Shown: positions 59,031 to 64,000 of the stretch, piece by piece
How positions within the stretch are numbered: position 1 is the stretch's first letter
How the letters are laid out: every line of letters starts with the position of its first letter
Source: Elusimicrobiaceae bacterium
Lineage (GTDB): Bacteria > Elusimicrobiota > Elusimicrobia > Elusimicrobiales > Elusimicrobiaceae
Assembly: GCA_017961585.1 (NCBI GenBank)
Contig: JAGCWX010000028.1
Coordinates: forward strand, 62,001-126,000
DNA length: 64,000 bases
Direction of reading: 5' to 3'
Translations under genes and position numbers: made by a program
Notes under the pieces: generated by a model
What the model was told of the DNA's origin: nothing
Database searches by the model: none
What the model saw: the letters and a program-made list of their open reading frames with translations, nothing else

Positions 59031-60545
59031 ATGAAAGCCCTTTTTAAGCCCACTTCGTACCGCCAAGGCACTGTGTTTGCCGTGGGGGCTACGTTTGTGT
59101 GGAAATTAATCTCTTTTATCAATGCACTGTTACTAGCTGCCTATTTTGGTGCTACTTACAAAACGGACATCTACTTCTATCTCTTGGTAATTATGAGCTT
59201 CGGCTCCGTTTTTACGCAACAGCTCAACAATGCCGTCCTCATACCGGAAGCTATGTTTTTACAAGCCCGTCAACCCCAACAAGCCCAACGGTTTTTAACC
59301 CTATGGCTCTACATTTATGTATTTATTGGGATACTGGTGGTACTGGCAGGGGGATTCTTCCCCGTAAAATTATGGGACCTTTTTTCCCGTTTTGAAACGC
59401 CTGAACTAGCTCAACAACGTACTCTGCTGATACTAGGGTTTGGATGGTTCTCTTTGCAGCTTATAGCCATTTACTTGCAAAGTATTGCGGAAATGTACAA
59501 ATATTTTTCCACGGCCTGGTTAGGGACATTAAACGCATTCCTGCCGTTATGTTGTTTGCTCCTTTTTGGCAAGCAACTCGGGCTGGCCAGCATGCTGTGC
59601 GGGTTTATAGCCGCTAACGTGATTCAAATTGTCGTACTTCTGGGCCTATGCAAGGTAAAATTAAATTGGGATTTTAAATTTTGCTGGACTTATTTGCCCG
59701 TACGCACACGGCAAAATATGCTAGCGCACCAAAGTCTTACGCTGCTGGGGCTGATTAACAGCTGGTTGCCTCTTTATTTGATGAGCGGTTTAAACGCAGG
59801 GGTTATCAGCGCTTTAAACTACTGCAAACAACTTACCGATTCCACCGTAGAGATTTTTTCCGCACGTGTTTCAAACGTAGCTAAAATCGCCTTGACTGAA
59901 AATGCCGCCACTGCCAACTGGGAAGATTTTGACCATACTTTTTTGCGGTGTATCCAATTTTTGGCCTTCTTGTTGGCCCCGCTGACACTGTTTTCATGTT
60001 ATTTTGCGCCTTATATCGTGGAGATGTTTTTTCAACGCGGGCAGTTTTCTGCGCAAGCCGCTCACGAAACGGTATTATTTTTGCGGCCCATGTTGATATG
60101 GGTTTTGCTTTCTATCCCCGGCTATTTACAAGGGAGTGCCATCCCTGCTCATCGCAAGATTAAAGAGAATTTCCCTTATGCGCTTGCGGCCGGAATTTTC
60201 TTTACAATAACAGCCCTTTGGTTTATCCCGCATTGCGGAGCATTTAGTTACCCTTATTTATGTATAGCCGTCCAAGTGGTAGGGTATGGGCTCAACGCTT
60301 TCTTATTCAAAAAGCACCTACCATTTATTTCATATGCTAAGCAATTTTGGAATTTGTTATCGGTAACTCTAAAAGCCGGGCTAGCCCTATTGCCTGCGGT
60401 AGGGGTTTCACTCTTGCTGCCAGCCAATTGTTGGATTCAAATTTTAGTGTGCGGAACTGTTTTTGTAGCCGTTTATGCGACGTTGATATATATGAGCAAT
60501 GACGGCAAAAAATTAATTCAGTTTTGTTTGGATAGCTTTTTTTAG
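59031..60545 (+). CDS. MurJ/MviN-family lipid flippase
   Basis: The 504-residue protein has about 14 membrane helices and the MurJ-type start (QGTVFAVGATFVWKLISFIN, ALLLAAYFGATYKTDIYFYL). Later come LMSGLNAGVISALNYCKQLT and FSCYFAPYIVEMFFQRGQFS. MurJ moves lipid II across the inner membrane for peptidoglycan synthesis. The relatives in polysaccharide clusters move other lipid-linked sugars. The neighbouring glycosyltransferases 60513 and 61725, on the opposite strand, leave both options open. It has no Shine-Dalgarno sequence, and its 3' end overlaps the GT9-like gene tail to tail by 33 bp. Confidence 0.85.
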   Translation: MKALFKPTSYRQGTVFAVGATFVWKLISFINALLLAAYFGATYKTDIYFYLLVIMSFGSVFTQQLNNAVLIPEAMFLQARQPQQAQRFLTLWLYIYVFIGILVVLAGGFFPVKLWDLFSRFETPELAQQRTLLILGFGWFSLQLIAIYLQSIAEMYKYFSTAWLGTLNAFLPLCCLLLFGKQLGLASMLCGFIAANVIQIVVLLGLCKVKLNWDFKFCWTYLPVRTRQNMLAHQSLTLLGLINSWLPLYLMSGLNAGVISALNYCKQLTDSTVEIFSARVSNVAKIALTENAATANWEDFDHTFLRCIQFLAFLLAPLTLFSCYFAPYIVEMFFQRGQFSAQAAHETVLFLRPMLIWVLLSIPGYLQGSAIPAHRKIKENFPYALAAGIFFTITALWFIPHCGAFSYPYLCIAVQVVGYGLNAFLFKKHLPFISYAKQFWNLLSVTLKAGLALLPAVGVSLLLPANCWIQILVCGTVFVAVYATLIYMSNDGKKLIQFCLDSFF

Positions 60546-61718
60546 AACATCTTCAACGCCAAGTGCTTGCATATTGGCACACATTTCTTTTCCCAGCAAA
60601 CAATCCGTATGCCAAGCGGGCCCCTGTAACCACATGCAATGCCCACATTTTTGTTCTGATAAATTAACGTTTTTAGCAAGCGCAAATAAACACGGCGCCG
60701 TAGGGCCAAAAAGAACCACCGCCCGCGTATCCAGCCAACGCGTCAGCTGCACCAGCCCACTTTCTCCGTCCAAATGAAGCTTAGCACCGTTTAAAATAGC
60801 GGGCAAATCTGCTAGCGGGGTTTTACCCACTAAATCCAAATCTGCCCCTTTAAAATGAGGGCTGTTTTTACTGCCCAATTGCACTACTTGAATTTGCGGA
60901 AATTGTTTTTTAAACAAAGCAATCAATTGTTCCCAATTTGCTTTCGGCCAACATTTAAGCGGCACTTTTCCCTTCATCTTAAAAGCGGCGTTGATCCCGC
61001 TATGCACGGTAATATAAGGGGCTTTTATCCCGTATTTGCTAACCTCTTTTTGCAAAATTGGTTCAGGCAGACGCCCTGTTTGGTTGACATCAAAGTCCAA
61101 CGCACTTAAATAGCGCACGGCTTCTAAACGGCTGGCCCCTTGATGATACAAAAAACGGCCCAAAGCATCATCTAACAAATAATTATCTGCTAGGAAAAAC
61201 CCAAGTTCTTGTTGGCGCGATAGCGATTCTTGCAACGTGGGCACAAAGTGCGCAGCCAATTTTTCAACCCGCGCTTTATTCACGTACACGGTTTTGAAAG
61301 AGATGCATAACTCGCACGCCATATCGTATGCACGGCGGTAAGGCATTTTGCCAGGGGGCAGAATTACATTTTGTGCATCCGGCACTACCAACAGGGAAAC
61401 AGCGTTTGGGGAATCACTATAATAATGAAATACCGCTTGCGGTAATTGCTTGCGTAAGGCCTCTACAGCCACCCAAAGGGCCGCGCAATCGCCTAATCCC
61501 CCCCGCAAATGCAATAAAACATTTAAGCGGGAATCTTGTAAGGTAGGGCGTCTTAAAAACCCGGCTAGTTGCTGTTGCAAACCGTAATACACCCGGTTAC
61601 GCAACCGGCGGTAGGCATACGCCAAGCGCACCACGCGGCTGCCCCGGCCATACATTTCTGTATAGGACCGGATTTCTTCAAACGCCAGTCGGGTTTGCGG
61701 GCTTTTCCAATCAATCAT
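60513..61718 (-). CDS. Glycosyltransferase family 9-like (heptosyltransferase-related) protein
   Basis: The 401-residue protein shows the two-domain GT-B pattern of LPS heptosyltransferases: VLLHLRGGLGDCAALWVAVE at the donor-facing N-domain, ITVHSGINAAFKMKGKVPLK, CWPKANWEQLIALFKKQFPQ, VQLGSKNSPHFKGADLDLVG, and LHLDGESGLVQLTRWLDTRA with the diphosphate-binding end VVLFGPTAP. It may add sugars to LPS core or a capsule. The C-terminus has a Cys cluster (KCGHCMWLQGPAWHTDCLLG) that might bind zinc and is not usual in the family. It follows the GT4 gene by 6 bp and has no strong ribosome site. Confidence 0.82.
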   Translation of the reverse strand: MIDWKSPQTRLAFEEIRSYTEMYGRGSRVVRLAYAYRRLRNRVYYGLQQQLAGFLRRPTLQDSRLNVLLHLRGGLGDCAALWVAVEALRKQLPQAVFHYYSDSPNAVSLLVVPDAQNVILPPGKMPYRRAYDMACELCISFKTVYVNKARVEKLAAHFVPTLQESLSRQQELGFFLADNYLLDDALGRFLYHQGASRLEAVRYLSALDFDVNQTGRLPEPILQKEVSKYGIKAPYITVHSGINAAFKMKGKVPLKCWPKANWEQLIALFKKQFPQIQVVQLGSKNSPHFKGADLDLVGKTPLADLPAILNGAKLHLDGESGLVQLTRWLDTRAVVLFGPTAPCLFALAKNVNLSEQKCGHCMWLQGPAWHTDCLLGKEMCANMQALGVEDVLKKAIQTKLN

Positions 61719-61724
61719 TGTGAA

Positions 61725-62723
61725 TTATTGCGTAATTAATGCGGCAAATGTTTTAAAGCAAAATTTTTCTTTGTGCTTGCTGGCTTCAATTGCCATTCCC
61801 ACACGCTTGCCCCAGTTGACCATTAGTTCATCTAACGCAACCGTTAGCGGTTCTTCTTCTCCGGGGTTTACAATAAGGCCATTAATAGCATTAGACACTA
61901 ACTGCGCCGCACCGGGAACGTCCGTAACCAACACGGGCAGTTTGCTAGCCATAGCATCCAGCACTTCTTCCAGCCCTTGCGCGGTGCGGGCCGGGGAAAC
62001 ATAAATATCGGCATTGCGCAGCAAGCTATACAAGTCCGTATCGGACGAAACCAACTCCGTGCTATCTTGCAATTTGTGCTTGGCAATTGTTTTTTGAAGG
62101 GCTGCCTTTTGAGGGCCCGCCCCCACCAAAGTTAAATGCCAAGTAGCGTGTGCCGGGGCCAAACGGGCCCACGTTTTTAACAACACATCAAAGCCACCGT
62201 CTTTGGTAAATGCACCGGCGGCTACAATGTTGTTTTCTTTCTTAAAGCAAGCGGGCTTGTTGTAGTTATAATGTTCTACCCAAATAGCCGGGTTGTTTAC
62301 GCGTTGAGCGTTGGCACCGTACATTTTTTTGTTAAGGGGCTTATCCGAAGAACCGATCACAAATACACGCTTGGCTTGAGCAAGCAATGCTTTTTTGTTT
62401 TTAACGGGTTTGGCCTCTTTTAAATTTTCCGGCTCTGCATACACAAAGGGAATATTAAGAGAAAGGGCCGCTTCACACCCGGGTAAATAAGCGAGCGAAA
62501 TTACTTTTTGCGCCCCTGCTTTTGCAAGGGTGGCCGTAAGGGTTTTAAGCGTAATACGCGGGGGCAACGGCAAGGTAGGCAGTTGCAAATAATGGGGCAA
62601 ATCTTTCTTGGCACCAACCAATAGGACTTCTTCCCCTTTAAGCGTTAAAAATGTTCCTAAGGCGGCTCCTAACCGCAACCCTGAAAAATTTGCGTGCGAA
62701 CCTACAAAAATAACTGTTTTCAT
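61725..62723 (-). CDS. Glycosyltransferase family 4 protein
   Basis: The 332-residue protein has the GT-B glycosyltransferase 1 domain. The N-domain starts TVIFVGSHANFSGLRLGAAL. The C-domain carries IVAAGAFTKDGGFDVLLKTW, LTLVGAGPQKAALQKTIAKH, LRNADIYVSPARTAQGLEEV and LDAMASKLPVLVTDVPGAAQ, the last with the typical E(x7)E-like motif near GLEEVLDAMA. It transfers a nucleotide-activated sugar to a glycan, probably for surface polysaccharide or LPS. It precedes the GT9-like gene by 6 bp, so both work in one pathway. GGGGGG stands just before the ATG. No signal peptide is seen, so it is cytosolic. Confidence 0.88.
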   Translation of the reverse strand: MKTVIFVGSHANFSGLRLGAALGTFLTLKGEEVLLVGAKKDLPHYLQLPTLPLPPRITLKTLTATLAKAGAQKVISLAYLPGCEAALSLNIPFVYAEPENLKEAKPVKNKKALLAQAKRVFVIGSSDKPLNKKMYGANAQRVNNPAIWVEHYNYNKPACFKKENNIVAAGAFTKDGGFDVLLKTWARLAPAHATWHLTLVGAGPQKAALQKTIAKHKLQDSTELVSSDTDLYSLLRNADIYVSPARTAQGLEEVLDAMASKLPVLVTDVPGAAQLVSNAINGLIVNPGEEEPLTVALDELMVNWGKRVGMAIEASKHKEKFCFKTFAALITQ

Positions 62724-62770
62724 AATCCCCCCTTTTTTGTATTGTACATAAATATTGCGCGCTGTACATT

Positions 62771-62796
62771 AAAAAGAGCCGCTGTATAGGCGGCTC
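62771..62796 (-). terminator. Terminator of the tRNA-Met gene
   Basis: On the minus strand GAGCCGC and GCGGCTC form a 7-bp stem with a 7-nt loop, followed by TTTTT. It lies 23 bp after the tRNA 3' end. Confidence 0.85.
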
Positions 62797-62818
62797 AAGG
62801 AGCGTATGATATGAAATT

Positions 62819-62892
62819 TTGCGGGGGTTGGATTTGAACCAACGATCTCAAGGTTATGGGCCTTGCGAGATACCGGGCTTCTCTACCCCGCA
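62819..62892 (-). tRNA. tRNA-Met(CAU), initiator-like, with C33
   Basis: The minus strand folds into a 74-nt cloverleaf. The acceptor stem is UGCGGGG/CCCCGCA, the D arm GAGA/UCUC with AGCCCGGUA loop, the anticodon arm CAAGG/CCUUG with loop CCCAUAA and anticodon CAU, and the T arm GUUGG/CCAAC with UUCAAAU. It resembles initiator tRNA in its A11-U24 pair and overall sequence. It lacks two initiator marks: position 1 pairs with A72 (U-A), and only two G-C pairs close the anticodon stem (A29-U41). Position 33 is C instead of the almost universal U. CCA is not encoded. An elongator tRNA-Met is the alternative. Confidence 0.85.
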
Positions 62893-62897
62893 AGTTT

Positions 62898-62906
62898 ATT
62901 ATAGCA
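62898..62906 (-). promoter_or_regulatory. Extended -10 promoter of the tRNA gene
   Basis: TGCTATAAT on the minus strand, with TTGCGC 18 nt farther up, lies 5 nt before the tRNA 5' end. Confidence 0.5.
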
Positions 62907-62940
62907 AACTTACGGGGTGAAGCGCAAACAAGAACTACGC

Positions 62941-63438
62941 TTATTCCCGATAATCTTCCGGATCAAACCCATATGTTTTTAAACTTTGGCACACTTGATA
63001 ACCTATATCCGTATATCCATCACACTCACGATATGTTTCCCAACCCGGTTCCGGGGGAACTTGAATATTGATGTCGTAGATGATATCCCCATAACTGGAA
63101 CAATTTGCTGCTACATTATTAACGCGAGTGGCATAAATATCCGGTTCTGCAAACTCTATGAAAAAATTTTTAGTACAAAAATTTCGTCCATTTTCACTCC
63201 ACACACCCCCGGATAATTCCACCATATCCCGTGGGGTTACATCATCATAATCATCTCCCGATTCCAAATATGCCACAATATGTGCATTTTGGATGTGTTT
63301 AAGTAACGTAAGTGCTTCAGCCGCGCGGGCCTTTTCCACCGCTTTTTGATATTGCGGCAACGCTACCGCCGCCAAAATCCCAATGATTAAAACTACTACC
63401 AATAATTCTATAAGCGTAAACGCTTGCTTGTTTTTCAT
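62941..63438 (-). CDS. Type IV pilin-like protein (short)
   Basis: The 165-residue protein has a very short leader (MKNKQA) and cleaves before FTLIELLVVV, followed by IIGILAAVALPQYQKAVEKA. A helix with RAAEALTLLKHIQNAHIVAY continues into a small globular domain. Four Cys are present (NFCTKNF, NCSSYGDI, YRECDGYTDI, QVCQSLKT) and may form two disulfides. It is a type IV pilin or pseudopilin without a Cys-repeat tail. GGGGAA precedes the ATG by about 8 nt. It starts 37 bp after the stop of the oligopeptide-binding protein gene and might be read from the same mRNA. No pilus assembly genes are near. Confidence 0.9.
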   Translation of the reverse strand: MKNKQAFTLIELLVVVLIIGILAAVALPQYQKAVEKARAAEALTLLKHIQNAHIVAYLESGDDYDDVTPRDMVELSGGVWSENGRNFCTKNFFIEFAEPDIYATRVNNVAANCSSYGDIIYDINIQVPPEPGWETYRECDGYTDIGYQVCQSLKTYGFDPEDYRE

Positions 63439-63475
63439 AGTTAATTCCCCTGCAGATTAATTTTTTGCAAATTTT

Positions 63476-64000
63476 CTATTCCTTATACATCGGATAATAA
63501 TAAATACCCATGTACACGGGGTTATCGGTAAATCCTTTTACGTTGCTGCGCATCGCCCACAACCCGGTGGGATGCACCGTATAGAGTTGCATAGCATCTT
63601 CGTGCGCTAAGTTGTGCAACTCTCTATATAAGCGGTTGCGTTTGGCCTGGTTGGTTTCGCTTACGGCTTTTTCTACCAATTGATCTACCTGCGGGTTTTT
63701 GTACCCCTGTGAAAGCGCATAACGCCCTTGGCTATGCAAGAAAGGAAAATAGAAATTGTGTGCGTCAGCATAGTCGGCCACCCAGCCGCGGGCCCACATA
63801 GGCATTTGGCGCTTGGCTGTTTTTTCCAAGAAGGCCGGCCAAGTCACGCCGCGTAAATCAATATGGAATTTGGGGTTTAATTTTTCCACGTTGCGTTTTA
63901 AAATTTCGCTGGCAATTTGACGCATTTCGCCGCCTGTGTTATACGTGATGGTAAACTTAAATCCTTTTTCCCACACTTGGCCACCCCACGCTTTTTTGAA
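63476..64000 (-). CDS. Extracellular solute-binding protein family 5, C-terminal part (cut by window edge)
   Basis: The 174 visible residues belong to the C-terminal part of an OppA/DppA-type periplasmic binding protein. Typical elements are IASEILKRNVEKLNPKFHID, MPMWARGWVADYADAHNFYF (the aromatic W-x-AD-x-D region contacting the peptide), ALSQGYKNPQVDQLVEKAVS, and DAMQLYTVHPTGLWAMRSNV. The reading frame stays open to position 64000, so the gene begins to the right of the window. It likely imports oligopeptides or dipeptides with an ABC transporter encoded beyond the window. It is followed by a short pilin gene in the same direction. Confidence 0.85.
   Translation of the reverse strand, partial: FKKAWGGQVWEKGFKFTITYNTGGEMRQIASEILKRNVEKLNPKFHIDLRGVTWPAFLEKTAKRQMPMWARGWVADYADAHNFYFPFLHSQGRYALSQGYKNPQVDQLVEKAVSETNQAKRNRLYRELHNLAHEDAMQLYTVHPTGLWAMRSNVKGFTDNPVYMGIYYYPMYKE

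Noticed and set aside
62819-62892. tRNA as attachment site of an integrated element
   Set aside because: No duplicated 3' tRNA fragment or integrase was seen in the surrounding sequence.

Overview
The window looks like chromosomal DNA of a Gram-negative, anaerobic-type bacterium, most probably a member of the Elusimicrobiota (Elusimicrobium-like gut lineage). The support is indirect. There is an outer membrane toolkit (LptD, TolB, YbgF, Pal, TolC, many lipoproteins) and a Na+-pumping biotin-dependent decarboxylase. Five solitary pilin-like genes share an almost identical N-terminus (FTLIELLVVV, then PQYQKAV) and are scattered without assembly genes, a pattern I associate with Elusimicrobium. 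No 16S gene is present, so the assignment stays an inference.

Layout. 1-3449 (-): two-component kinase and regulator, rsmD, a Cas4/AddB-like Fe-S nuclease, and the start of proB. 3550-10818 (+): class A PBP, mfd, and two parvulin-type periplasmic chaperones. 10857-15726 (+): pdxA, then birA-oadG-oadA-oadB, in which biotin ligase is translationally coupled to its likely client, a sodium pump. 15788-20808 (-): LtaS/MdoB-like sulfatase-fold transferase, nth, and a zinc/manganese ABC importer (znuB, znuC, znuA). 20887-28327: an EamA transporter, a DUF4912/GH57 alpha-glucan pair, and three large pilin-like proteins whose C-termini are cysteine-rich repeats. 28514-37945: secreted and envelope proteins (greA, serine protease, lipoproteins, barrel, HAMP-only membrane protein, TolC, patatin, TPR lipoprotein). 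37948-46981: short pilin, tpiA, deoC, an 894-residue protein with an embedded DnaA-like AAA+ domain, two lipoproteins, comM, dprA. 47002-54774 (+): topA, xerC/D, ROK kinase, lptD, tdk, RDD protein. 54859-58996 (-): pal-ybgF-tolB and gatB. 59031-64000: MurJ-like flippase, two glycosyltransferases, a Met-CAU tRNA, a short pilin and the end of an oligopeptide-binding protein.

How the genes work together. ComM, DprA and the pilins suggest natural transformation or surface pili. PBP1A, the MurJ-like protein, LptD, Tol-Pal and the chaperones maintain the envelope. OadGAB, tpiA, deoC, GH57 and the ROK kinase fit sugar and dicarboxylate fermentation. No CRISPR array, transposase, rRNA, phage gene or origin was seen. 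No stretch longer than about 300 bases lacks a gene.

Most notable observations: (1) three paralogous pilins with tandem Cys repeats; (2) a 105-bp palindromic element lying exactly in frame in the leader of one of them; (3) a 13-bp A/T tract between the -35 and -10 of another pilin promoter, the classical layout of phase variation; (4) the large DnaA-like fusion coupled to two lipoproteins; (5) repeated TGnTATAAT elements only 6-8 nt before start codons, implying leaderless mRNAs; (6) a tRNA-Met(CAU) with C33 instead of U33.
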